Shown: one piece after another, positions 7,290 to 15,127 of the stretch
Layout: the number at the start of each line of letters is the position of its first letter
How positions within the stretch are numbered: the first letter of the stretch is position 1
Source of the DNA: JAAXHV01 sp965207165
Lineage (GTDB): Bacteria > Pseudomonadota > Gammaproteobacteria > Eutrophobiales > Eutrophobiaceae
Reading direction: 5' to 3'
Length of the DNA: 64,000 nucleotides
NCBI GenBank assembly: GCA_965207165.1
Contig: OZ242265.1
Coordinates: 2,108,001-2,172,000 of the forward strand
Notes under the pieces: generated by a model
The model's database searches: none
What the model saw: the letters and a program-made list of their open reading frames with translations, nothing else
Told to the model about the DNA's origin: nothing
Position numbers and translations under genes: made by a program

Positions 7290-9598
7290 AAGTCTTTACG
7301 GACTTCGATGCCGAAACTGCGCGGGCGATTCGTGACGATGCGCGGCCGTCCCGGTTTCTCCGCCGCGATGGACCGGTTATCGGACAGGTTGGCGTGGTCG
7401 TTGGTCGCGTTTTTCATGAACAGGGCCACGTGCCAGCTACCCGCCTGGTATGCGCCGATGCGGAAATTCAGCAACTCGAAAGAATCCCTCACCCGGGGCG
7501 GTATGGTGCCGCTCGCGTTGTTGGCGCTGAGACTGTCGTCGTAGTAAGAATAATCACCACGGAGATAACCTTCCCAGCCGGCAACCAGGGGGAAGCTGTA
7601 TTCGGCTGCCGCGTTAAAGGTCACTTCCGGCACTTGCAGGATACGGTCTCCCTTAACCGTGCCTATCAGGTCGTCACCTTTCGTTATTTTGGCATCGGTG
7701 TAGCCGAAGCCCATGGAAATATTCAGGCCTTCCACCGGCGCCGCCTGCAGTTCGACTTCTACTCCCTTGTTTTTCGCAGAACCTGAATTTGCCACGTACT
7801 GGAAACCGCAAGCCAGGCGGTTCGTCTGCAGGGTATTGTCCCAGTTGATATTGAAGGCGGAAACGTTCAGGTTAACCCGGTCATCAAACAACGATGACTT
7901 CATGCCGAGTTCATAATTCCACAGCGAGTCGGACTCGAAGGTCGCTACGTCCTCGTTGGTAATACCCAGGTCTGCAAGTTCAGCGGCGCAAAAGGCCACA
8001 GGCACAGGCATATTTACGCCACCCTCGCGAAAACCCTTGGAAGCCGAACCATATACCAGCAAATCCTCGGTGACATCCAGTTCCATCAGGACTTTGGGAA
8101 CTACCCTGGAACTGCTGCGCTTAGGGGGCATGACAACTGCCGGGCCGCCGTTGACAAAGCCGCCGCGGTCGGCGCTGAATTCAATCGTCGTCTCCGACCA
8201 GCGCGCGCCGGCGGTCAGCCTCAGGCTGTCGCTCAACCTCAGCGTCAGCTCGCCGAAGACAGCGATTTCCTCGGTATCCTTGTCGTCGTAAGTGTGGAAC
8301 ACAAGGTCGGACCCCAGCAGGCCGGGCGGTACCGGTACCGGGAATCCGGGAGCGATACCGGTCAATATTGAATTCAGGATGCCGGTGAACTGCGCATTGA
8401 TGCCGGGCGCGAAGGACGGCGGATAATTGAGGATATGCTCCCTGTCCTCGTAGAACACGCCCAGCGTCGTGGCCACCCCGTCAAACGGCAGGTCGCCGAA
8501 ATCGGCAATCAGCCGGGTTTCATGCACGAACGAGGTGTCTTCCTCCTCCTCATAGACAAAGCTGGGTATATGAGGTTCAGGCAAACCGCTTGCCGCGAAT
8601 ATCAGGCCGTCCAGCGTGCCGGTCTGGTCCTCGTACTCCTCGATCTTCCGGTCGAACCCCGCCGTGGTGGATACGATCTCGCCAAAACCGGTATCGATAT
8701 TCACGGTTACGCTGGCAAGCCACCATTCCTCCTCGCCGGGTTCCTCGATGTTGTTATGCCGGGGCACGTCAAAACTGCCCGGGGACAGGTCGGCCAGGGG
8801 CAGGTTATCCGAATCGGTGCGTTGGTACATGAACCGGGGTCTGATGCTGATGTTGTCCGCAGCATTCCACACGAACGAGATGGCGCCGCCGTAAAACTCA
8901 TCGTCATCGATGTTGTTCACCGTATTGAACGCGGGCCTGTTGGAACCGGCTATATGTACCCGGTCAAACACGCCGGAATTCTGTGCGTAGTAAAACAGCG
9001 CACGGGCGCCCAGCACACCTTCCACGATCGGCGCGTTCACGCTGCCGTCCACCCGCCAGTTGATGTCTCCCTCCTTGACGTCCGACATTGATGCCCCGAG
9101 ATAGCCGTCAAACTCGTCGGCATCTGCCTGCTTCGTGATGACGCGCACCGTCCCACCCATGGAACGCGCACCGTAAAGGGTGCCCTGGGGGCCGCGTAAC
9201 ACCTCTACCCGGGAAATATCCGAGACCCGCGGGTTCATGTATTCCGGCACCGGGATATCGTCGATGTAAAAGCCGGTCGCACCGACCACACCGCCACCGG
9301 CCACGCCGCGGATTGCGGGAGAGCCCGAATTGAACCGGCCGTCAGCCTCGTTACTGAAGCCCAGGTTCGGGATCTTGACGCCGTAGTCGAATATCCCCTC
9401 GGCACCGATACGCTGCAATTCGAACTCGCCGAGGGCCGTGATGGACATGGGCGTATCCTGCAGGCTGGTCTCACGCTTGGTCGCGGTAACGATGATCTCT
9501 TCAATAACCTGCGCCTGCACCGGTGCCGCGACAACCGGGCACAGCAGGAATAAAATTACCCATCGACGGGTAAACATCATGAATTTTTTTCCAATCAT
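7286..9598 (-). CDS. TonB-dependent outer-membrane receptor
   Basis: Translation from ATG 9598 gives 770 residues. This start has a GGGGGT Shine-Dalgarno and gives a clean signal peptide (MFTRRWVILFLLCPVVAAPVQA), whereas the upstream in-frame extension to 9703 lacks both. A TonB box-like VIEEIIVTATKRE follows, then a plug domain with RVEVLRGPQGTLYGARSMGG, and a beta-barrel ending in ...FGIEVRKDF with a terminal aromatic residue. Such receptors use TonB-ExbBD energy to import siderophores, vitamins or organic nutrients. The neighbours are an overlapping alpha/beta hydrolase and a divergent AraC regulator, which argue for an organic substrate rather than iron alone. No iron-uptake genes are adjacent. 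Confidence 0.95.
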   Translation of the reverse strand: MIGKKFMMFTRRWVILFLLCPVVAAPVQAQVIEEIIVTATKRETSLQDTPMSITALGEFELQRIGAEGIFDYGVKIPNLGFSNEADGRFNSGSPAIRGVAGGGVVGATGFYIDDIPVPEYMNPRVSDISRVEVLRGPQGTLYGARSMGGTVRVITKQADADEFDGYLGASMSDVKEGDINWRVDGSVNAPIVEGVLGARALFYYAQNSGVFDRVHIAGSNRPAFNTVNNIDDDEFYGGAISFVWNAADNISIRPRFMYQRTDSDNLPLADLSPGSFDVPRHNNIEEPGEEEWWLASVTVNIDTGFGEIVSTTAGFDRKIEEYEDQTGTLDGLIFAASGLPEPHIPSFVYEEEEDTSFVHETRLIADFGDLPFDGVATTLGVFYEDREHILNYPPSFAPGINAQFTGILNSILTGIAPGFPVPVPPGLLGSDLVFHTYDDKDTEEIAVFGELTLRLSDSLRLTAGARWSETTIEFSADRGGFVNGGPAVVMPPKRSSSRVVPKVLMELDVTEDLLVYGSASKGFREGGVNMPVPVAFCAAELADLGITNEDVATFESDSLWNYELGMKSSLFDDRVNLNVSAFNINWDNTLQTNRLACGFQYVANSGSAKNKGVEVELQAAPVEGLNISMGFGYTDAKITKGDDLIGTVKGDRILQVPEVTFNAAAEYSFPLVAGWEGYLRGDYSYYDDSLSANNASGTIPPRVRDSFELLNFRIGAYQAGSWHVALFMKNATNDHANLSDNRSIAAEKPGRPRIVTNRPRSFGIEVRKDF

Positions 9599-9725
9599 TA
9601 CTACCCCCATACAGGTGTATTTATATGATTTGACAAGGGACAGTATTACTGCTTGAATTAAGGGAGTGTTATCCTCAATGCGCAATATAAACGTATTTTT
9701 CAAGCTGAATTGGTGAGTACGTGCG

Positions 9726-10715
9726 ATGGATTATCCGATTTGCGCAAAAAAACCCTCGATCAGGAAAATACATCACCGGGACATCGATGAACAGGCTGCC
9801 CGGCTAACCGATTACGATCAATCCTACCAGCAGATCAGCAGGGGTCCTTTCAGCGGCACTTTCACCACCTGTGACATAGACCGGGAACTGAGTCTGTTTT
9901 TTGAAAAGACCAACCAGGTGGTATATCAAAACGCCACAGTCCCGCGTGGTTATCATGCGATCGGCTTGTTGATGAATACCGACAGGACGCTGACTCTGAA
10001 CTGTGAACCTTTCCCGAAGGGAGCGGCATTTATCCTGCCTCCAGGGTCTGAGATGGAGGGCATCTCGTCGCCCGATATGAAAATTTGTATTATCCACGTA
10101 TCCAGCGATTTACTGAAACGCGAGCTTCAACAACAGTACCAGGAGTTGAACCTGTTCAACCCGGACCGTATCCCCTATATGCTCGTTAACAACGTAACGG
10201 AAACGTGGCCCCTGTATTCATTGCTGGAAGATTTTCTGACAGGGGCGGATAAAGTGCATCTTTCCCTGGAAGGCGCGAACCAGTTGGCGGCACTCAAAAA
10301 TACCCTGCTGGAAACGATATGTTCGGTGTTTATCACCAGGAACGAGTCTGACAGGAATAAAACCGGCATGACGACAAGAACCAAACACCACCAGCTGTTC
10401 CATGATGCACTCGACATAATCAAGGATAATATTTGTGAAGAATTGACGGTCGGGAAGCTGTGCGAAGAACTGACGGCATCACGGCGCACACTGGAATACG
10501 TATTCAATGAGAACATCAAGATGAGTCCGGCCAAGTACATAAGGGCCTTGCGCCTGAATAACATCAGGCGGGAAATCCTGTCGATGGAGCACAGCACCCT
10601 GGGCGACATCGCAGCAAAATGGGGCATCTGGCACCTGGGCCGCTTCGCCAAGGATTATTACCAGCTTTTCGGTGAATTGCCCTCCGCGACGAAAGGGAGT
10701 ATTTACCGGCGTTAA
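9726..10715 (+). CDS. AraC-family transcriptional regulator
   Basis: The 329-residue protein ends in an AraC/XylS DNA-binding domain of two helix-turn-helix units, about residues 225-325; recognisable parts are ELTVGKLCEELTASRRTLEYVF, MSPAKYIRALRLNNIRREIL and LGDIAAKWGIWHLGRFAKDYYQLFGELP. The N-terminal part resembles the AraC-binding-like domain of PchR/ethanolamine-type regulators, which sense small molecules. It is divergent from the TonB receptor with 127 bases between starts, so it most likely activates the receptor-hydrolase transcript. The inducer is unknown. One departure from the usual second helix-turn-helix is WGIWHLGRFA where many members have WGFSHLGRFS. Confidence 0.93.
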   Translation: MDYPICAKKPSIRKIHHRDIDEQAARLTDYDQSYQQISRGPFSGTFTTCDIDRELSLFFEKTNQVVYQNATVPRGYHAIGLLMNTDRTLTLNCEPFPKGAAFILPPGSEMEGISSPDMKICIIHVSSDLLKRELQQQYQELNLFNPDRIPYMLVNNVTETWPLYSLLEDFLTGADKVHLSLEGANQLAALKNTLLETICSVFITRNESDRNKTGMTTRTKHHQLFHDALDIIKDNICEELTVGKLCEELTASRRTLEYVFNENIKMSPAKYIRALRLNNIRREILSMEHSTLGDIAAKWGIWHLGRFAKDYYQLFGELPSATKGSIYRR

Positions 10716-10745
10716 CGGGTAAAAGAGCCCGGGGACGAAGAGCCT

Positions 10746-10770
10746 GGGGACGGATTTAAAATCCGTCCCC
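10746..10770. repeat. GGGGAC-type intergenic palindrome
   Basis: A 25-base palindrome with 12-base perfect arms beginning GGGGACGGATTT lies between the converging ends of the araC-type gene and hpd. Close relatives with GGGGACAG or GGGGCAG arms occur at 24689-24712, 34346-34378 and 35421-35443. No T-run follows, so it is not a typical intrinsic terminator. It looks like one member of a dispersed REP-like family. Confidence 0.8.
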
Positions 10771-10795
10771 TGAAACTCCCTGTAATTCGTACCCG

Positions 10796-11860
10796 CTACA
10801 AGGCGTCCTGACCCAGGACCCCGCGCCGGACCTGGTCCTGCTCGATGGATTCAAACAGGGCCTGAAAATTGCCTTCGCCAAATCCCTCGTTGCCTTTACG
10901 CTGGATGATCTCGAAGAAAATCGGCCCGATCACATTCCCGGTGAATATCTGGAGCAGGATCCCCTGGCCTTCAGTGGGCGCGCCGTCAATCAATATGCGG
11001 CGCTGTCTCAGGGCGTCCAGGTCTTCGCCGTGGCCGGGCAGGCGCCGGTCTACCCCGTCATAGTAGCTGTCGGGCGTATCCTGGAATACGACGTCGTGGC
11101 TGCGTAAGGCATCCACGGTTGCATAGATGTCATCCGTTGCCAGGGCGATGTGCTGGATGCCCTCACCGCGATATTCACTGAGATACTCCTCGATTTGGGA
11201 CTTGTCGTCGGCAGATTCGTTGATCGGTATTCGAATCTTCCCGCACGGACTGGTCATGGCGCGGCTTTTCAGCCCGGTCAGTTTCCCTTCGATATCGAAA
11301 TACTTCAGTTCGCGGAAGCTGAATAATGTCTCGTAGAACCCGGCCCACTTGTCCATATTGCCGCGCCGGACGTTGTGGGTAAGGTGATCCACACAGGTCA
11401 ACCCGGTGCACATGACCCGGTAACCGGTCTCAACCGGGACAAAATCCACGTCGTAGATGTTCCGGTCTCCATAACGGTCGACCAGGTACACGCGGCTGCC
11501 GCCGATCCCCTCAATGGCAGGGATATTCAATTCCATTGGTCCGGGCCTGGTTTCCACACCTTGTGCGCCCAGGTCAAGGGCCCGGGCATAGGCCCCGGCC
11601 GCGTCCCTCACCCGGAATGCGACGGCGCAGATGGACGGTCCGTGCTGCTCGGCAAAGCGCTGTGCAAAACTGTCCGGTTCGGCGTTGATGATAAAGTTGA
11701 TATCACCCTGTGAATGTAATGTGACATTCTTGCTGCGGTGTTTCGCCGTTGCCGGAAAACCCATCTTTTCAAACAGGTCGCGCAGCAATTCCGGGTTGGG
11801 CGCGGTGTATTCGATAAACTCGAAGCCGTCGGTGCCCATGGGGTTGTGAGTGTCAGTCAT
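10796..11860 (-). CDS. hpd: 4-Hydroxyphenylpyruvate dioxygenase
   Basis: From ATG 11860, which has an AGAGGTG ribosome site, the protein has 354 residues; a longer frame to 11926 reads through the promoter and is rejected. It contains two VOC-type repeats. The iron ligands fit His159 (VDHLTHNV), His237 (GIQHIAL) and Glu317 (FFEIIQR), and the end GNEGFGEGNFQALFESIE is diagnostic for the family. The enzyme converts 4-hydroxyphenylpyruvate plus O2 to homogentisate in tyrosine breakdown, in the cytoplasm. No homogentisate dioxygenase or later pathway genes are adjacent. Its promoter carries two identical operator-like repeats (11877-11916), pointing to repression, plausibly by the MarR-type protein encoded at 12434. 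Confidence 0.95.
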   Translation of the reverse strand: MTDTHNPMGTDGFEFIEYTAPNPELLRDLFEKMGFPATAKHRSKNVTLHSQGDINFIINAEPDSFAQRFAEQHGPSICAVAFRVRDAAGAYARALDLGAQGVETRPGPMELNIPAIEGIGGSRVYLVDRYGDRNIYDVDFVPVETGYRVMCTGLTCVDHLTHNVRRGNMDKWAGFYETLFSFRELKYFDIEGKLTGLKSRAMTSPCGKIRIPINESADDKSQIEEYLSEYRGEGIQHIALATDDIYATVDALRSHDVVFQDTPDSYYDGVDRRLPGHGEDLDALRQRRILIDGAPTEGQGILLQIFTGNVIGPIFFEIIQRKGNEGFGEGNFQALFESIEQDQVRRGVLGQDAL

Positions 11861-11876
11861 ATTCACCTCTGTCAAA

Positions 11877-11923
11877 TAGTTGCTTACACAACTAATATTA
11901 GTTGCATAAACAACTATAGTCAA
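11877..11923 (-). promoter_or_regulatory. hpd promoter with two identical operators
   Basis: On the minus strand a -35 TTGACT (11918-11923) and a -10 TAATAT (11895-11900) are 17 bases apart. Two perfect repeats TAGTTG-N6-CAACTA lie at 11899-11916 (in the spacer) and 11877-11894 (over the start site), with centres 22 bases or about two helical turns apart on one DNA face. This is a classic repressor layout. MarR-type dimers bind palindromes of this size, and such a gene lies at 12434, but the link is inferred. Confidence 0.8.
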
Positions 11924-11946
11924 CATTTATGTGAGGGCTAAGTAGC

Positions 11947-11975
11947 TTGACACGGTGTTGGTCATAACTCAGAAT
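11947..11975 (+). promoter_or_regulatory. Possible promoter for the small membrane-protein pair
   Basis: A consensus -35 TTGACA (11947-11952) is followed after 17 bases by CAGAAT (11970-11975), a four-of-six match to the -10 consensus. It points toward the gene at 12055 and is back to back with the hpd promoter. Confidence 0.4.
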
Positions 11976-12054
11976 TGTTTCAAGGAGACAACATACCAGG
12001 GGCAATACGGACAGGACAGGTTGCCAGGATTTTGAAGGACACAGGAAAGGAAAC

Positions 12055-12282
12055 ATGCCTGAAATCGATAAAATCAAAGAGGAGATTGGCTGGCTGAAAG
12101 TTGTATTCGGACTGTTGATTGTCACTGATATTTCTTTGATCGGATGGATAGCCCGGAATATATTTAAGATTCATAGCTTCGTTCTATTTACGGCCATCAT
12201 CATAGTTGCATTAATTACATGGTTCATTATGGTGATTAATCAACGCGTATATAAAGCGCTCGACGATTTGGGAGACTTGTAA
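12055..12282 (+). CDS. Small two-helix membrane protein, function unknown
   Basis: The 75-residue protein begins MPEIDKIKEEIGWLKVVFG, a charged amphipathic start, followed by two strongly hydrophobic stretches at about residues 17-36 and 41-60, and a polar tail INQRVYKALDDLGDL. This predicts a hairpin in the inner membrane. AAAGGA four bases before the ATG is a good ribosome site. Its stop overlaps the start of a second tiny membrane protein (TAATG), so the two are translationally coupled. I recall similar pairs of unnamed small proteins in other proteobacteria, but know of no function. Base composition is more AT-rich than the flanking genes. A toxin, membrane-stress or phage-related role are all possible and unsupported. 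Confidence 0.75.
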   Translation: MPEIDKIKEEIGWLKVVFGLLIVTDISLIGWIARNIFKIHSFVLFTAIIIVALITWFIMVINQRVYKALDDLGDL

Positions 12283-12386
12283 TGGTATTAGGTGAATGGT
12301 TGGTGCTGTTGGCGGGCCTTATATTCATGATCGGCATCAGCAAAATAGCCTGGGATATCCTCACTCATGACAAAAAGCGTCGATGA
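12282..12386 (+). CDS. 34-residue single-helix membrane protein, coupled to the previous gene
   Basis: An ATG at 12282-12284 overlaps the TAA of the upstream gene and opens a 34-codon frame: MVLGEWLVLLAGLIFM, then a hydrophobic continuation, ending THDKKRR and TGA. It has one predicted membrane helix (about residues 6-27) and a basic C-terminus, which suggests the tail lies in the cytoplasm. The overlap, the shared strand and the clear hydrophobic/basic layout make a real gene likely despite the short length. It may form a complex with the 75-residue neighbour. No family is recognised. Confidence 0.6.
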   Translation: MVLGEWLVLLAGLIFMIGISKIAWDILTHDKKRR

Positions 12387-12433
12387 AAACTGACATTTGC
12401 CGGTAATACCGCGCAGCGCAAGAACAAACTGCT

Positions 12434-12886
12434 TTGCGACATCGTAAACCCCTGCAACTGGAATCATTCCTGCCCTACCGGCTGTCCCTGTTGTCGAATG
12501 CCGTCAGCGGCGCCATCGCTGCTGTGTACGGGGACAAATTTGCCATTTCCATGCCGGAATGGCGCATTATGATGATCCTGGCGGAATACCCGGACGTGTC
12601 GGCCGACGAGGTGTGCCGGCGCACAAAAATTGAAAAGTCCGTGGTCTCCCGCGCCGTGGCGCGGTTACTCAAGCGTCATTTCATCAACCGGGAAATCGAT
12701 GAAGATGACAGGCGCCGTTCAATCCTGAGACTTTCCGAAACCGGCTTATCCGTCTATGATGAAGTGATGCCCATAGCCAGGGATTACGAAGCAAAACTGT
12801 TGTCCGGTTTGACCGCTGAAGAGATGGAAACCTTCAACGCCATGATTGACAAACTGCTGGAAAAGGCATCCCGTATTGCATACTGA
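12434..12886 (+). CDS. MarR-family transcriptional regulator
   Basis: The 150-residue protein has the MarR winged-helix layout: MPEWRIMMILAEYPDVSADEV, recognition helix region KIEKSVVSRAVARLLKRHF, and the wing INREIDEDDRRRSILRLSETG. The start is a TTG at 12434; no ATG or GTG fits, because a stop lies in frame 28 bases upstream. MarR proteins are dimeric repressors released by phenolic or other aromatic ligands. It is followed by the opine-dehydrogenase-like gene on the same strand with a 71-base gap. The paired palindromes at the hpd promoter, 0.5 kb away, are its most likely target, but sites near its own gene were not seen. Confidence 0.92.
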   Translation: MRHRKPLQLESFLPYRLSLLSNAVSGAIAAVYGDKFAISMPEWRIMMILAEYPDVSADEVCRRTKIEKSVVSRAVARLLKRHFINREIDEDDRRRSILRLSETGLSVYDEVMPIARDYEAKLLSGLTAEEMETFNAMIDKLLEKASRIAY

Positions 12887-12957
12887 CCGGGTCATGTCCT
12901 GCGGGGGCGGAAGTCGTCCGTTCCCCACATATCCTATAACTTAACAGGAGAACATTG

Positions 12958-14046
12958 ATGGAATTAGCCGTACTCGGCGGCGGACATGGCAGTTATGCCG
13001 CCGCCGCGACCCTCACCGAACAAGGTCACCAGGTGCGTTTCTGGCGCCGCGACAGGGAAGCCTTCGAGCCGGTACTGAAATCCAAATCCATTACCGTCCT
13101 CGACAGCAAAGGCAGACGGGACGTGGAGATCCACCGGGTTACGACCAACCTGGCGGAAGCGGTAGACGGCGTTGAATTGATCGTCATTCCCCTGCCGGCG
13201 TCGGTCCATGAAGCCCTGGCGCGGGAACTGGCGCCCCACCTGGAAGACGGCCAGGTCGTCTACCTGCCGCCGGGCACTTTCGGCAGCTACCTGTTTGCCC
13301 GGGCCTTGCGGGATGCAGGCAACCAGGCTGACGCCAGCTTTGCGGAAACCGGCACCTTGCCTTACCTGGCCCGGAAACGCGCGGCTGACCTGGTCGCCAT
13401 CAGCGGCTATGCCACGCGTCTGCCCAGCGGCGTCTTCCCGGCAAAAAACTCGCAGCATGCCTTTCCGATACTGGAGCAGGCATACCCGGTCATAGAACGT
13501 ATCGAAGATGCCCTGAGCGGGGCCCTGATGAATGCCGGACCGATAATTCATCCGCCGTTAATCATGATGAACGCCGGTCCCATGGAGCATTTTGACGAGT
13601 GGGACATCCACAACGAAGGCACGCAACCCGCTATCCGGCGCGTCACGGATGTACTTGATTCAGAGCGGATTGCCATCCGCGAGGCATTCGGCTATGCCCC
13701 GCCCCATTTCCCGTTGGCGGACCATTACAGCCTGGGCGGCGATGAGTGGATGTACGGCAACGCCGCCCATGAAAGACTGACGGACAGTGCGGACTGGCGC
13801 GAATATATCGACCTGATAAACCACCGTTATATGACCGAAGACATGGAACTGGGACTGGCCCTGCTGGTCTCCTGCGCCGATTACCATGGGCTGGACACAC
13901 CCGTATCCCGCGGCCTGCTGGCCCTTGGTTCAGCGATTACAGGACGTGATTTCCGTGAGACGGGTCGCACCCTGGGAAACCTGGGCCTGGCGCACCTGGA
14001 GCGTTCAGAGCTGACGGAATTGCTGTATGAAGGTATCCGCAGATGA
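12958..14046 (+). CDS. NAD(P)-dependent octopine/nopaline (opine) dehydrogenase family protein
   Basis: From ATG 12958 (AGGAG seven bases upstream) the protein has 362 residues, the usual size of opine dehydrogenases. The N-terminal Rossmann domain starts MELAVLGGGHGSYAAAATL, and VELIVIPLPASVHEALARELAPHL follows the family pattern. The C-terminal helical domain holds GPIIHPPLIMMNAG and MEHFDEWDIHNEG, corresponding to the opine-dehydrogenase domain with its likely catalytic His. Opine dehydrogenases reversibly join an amino acid to a 2-oxo acid by reductive amination. Members in catabolic clusters may instead oxidise such conjugates or 2-hydroxy compounds. It follows the MarR gene and precedes a 3-hydroxyacyl-CoA dehydrogenase gene. 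The family is firm and the substrate unknown. Confidence 0.85.
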   Translation: MELAVLGGGHGSYAAAATLTEQGHQVRFWRRDREAFEPVLKSKSITVLDSKGRRDVEIHRVTTNLAEAVDGVELIVIPLPASVHEALARELAPHLEDGQVVYLPPGTFGSYLFARALRDAGNQADASFAETGTLPYLARKRAADLVAISGYATRLPSGVFPAKNSQHAFPILEQAYPVIERIEDALSGALMNAGPIIHPPLIMMNAGPMEHFDEWDIHNEGTQPAIRRVTDVLDSERIAIREAFGYAPPHFPLADHYSLGGDEWMYGNAAHERLTDSADWREYIDLINHRYMTEDMELGLALLVSCADYHGLDTPVSRGLLALGSAITGRDFRETGRTLGNLGLAHLERSELTELLYEGIRR

Positions 14047-14146
14047 CGCAGATTAGCGCAGATTTCTTATGCCGGAAGGGGGACAGTTATCATGGATATA
14101 AATCTACGATGGCGTTCTTTTTGAGGCTTGGTTCCCGGCGTATTCG

Positions 14147-15127
14147 ATGACGGACAGGCACATACTGGCCGTGGGCGCCGGACGCATGGGCAGAGGTATC
14201 GCCCACATGTTCTCCTACGCGGGTTACCCGGTTACGCTTCTTGACGTAAAGGACCGCGACGGAGACGGGTTCGGGCAACTGGTCGAAGCCGCACTGGCTG
14301 AAATCGAATCAAATCTCATGTTCCTGTCCGGGCTTGGTCACATTACACAGGCCCAGGTAAATAAAGTCATCGAACTCATTCAGATCAGACCGCTTGCGAG
14401 CGCCGCTGATGAGCTTGCCGCGGCTGATGTCATTATCGAAGCGGTGCCGGAGACCCGGGAGGCGAAACAGAAGACGCTCGAACTGATCGGTGAGCATGCC
14501 CGGGATGATGCCATCGTGACCTCGACAACCTCTTCAATGGTGGTGACCGAACTCGCACAGTGGGTAGCGCGGCCGGATCGTTTCCTGAACACGCATTTTC
14601 TCAACCCTGCATTCCTCATCCCGCTGGTGGAGGTCAGCCCCTCCCCGGATACCGCTGAAAGCGCGGTAACAGACATCATCGCCCTGTTCGAGGCAATCGG
14701 CAAAGTACCGGTAAGGTGTTCGGCCGCACCGGGCTATATCATCCCGCGCCTGCAATCGTTGATCATGGCGGAGGCCTGCCGCATGGTGGAAGAAGGTGTG
14801 GCAACGCCGGCGGAAATCGACAAGGCCATTACTCACGGATTCGGCCCGCGTTATGCGACACTGGGCGTGATGGAATTCATCGACTGGGGCGGGGTTGATA
14901 TTCTTTACTACGCCGGCCATTACCTGTCCAAAGCCCTGGACTCCCCGCGCCACGCCCCGCCGGAGGAAGTGACAAGAATGATGCAAGACGGACGTAAGGG
15001 CATGCGCGAAGGCCGGGGCTATTACGATTTTCGCGATATGGATGTAGAAGCCTGGCAAAAGGAAAAACTGACGCGCTTCGTCACCTTGCTGGACGGGCTG
15101 GGACAGATCCCGCAGCCGGGAGTTTAA
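14147..15127 (+). CDS. 3-Hydroxyacyl-CoA dehydrogenase family protein
   Basis: The 326-residue protein has an NAD-binding motif GAGRMGRG at 10-17, the catalytic pair His150 (NTHFLNPA) and Glu162 (LVEVSPS), and a C-terminal helical domain with PGYIIPRLQSLIMAEACRMVEEGVA. This is the layout of single-domain 3-hydroxybutyryl-CoA-type dehydrogenases, which oxidise 3-hydroxyacyl-CoA to 3-oxoacyl-CoA with NAD. The loop after H150 (LNPAFLIPLVEV) resembles the family norm (NPVPLMKLVEI). Some relatives act on hydroxylated non-CoA substrates, so CoA dependence is not certain. No ribosome site is obvious before the ATG. It ends tail to tail with cysC, overlapping by four bases. Confidence 0.88.
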   Translation: MTDRHILAVGAGRMGRGIAHMFSYAGYPVTLLDVKDRDGDGFGQLVEAALAEIESNLMFLSGLGHITQAQVNKVIELIQIRPLASAADELAAADVIIEAVPETREAKQKTLELIGEHARDDAIVTSTTSSMVVTELAQWVARPDRFLNTHFLNPAFLIPLVEVSPSPDTAESAVTDIIALFEAIGKVPVRCSAAPGYIIPRLQSLIMAEACRMVEEGVATPAEIDKAITHGFGPRYATLGVMEFIDWGGVDILYYAGHYLSKALDSPRHAPPEEVTRMMQDGRKGMREGRGYYDFRDMDVEAWQKEKLTRFVTLLDGLGQIPQPGV

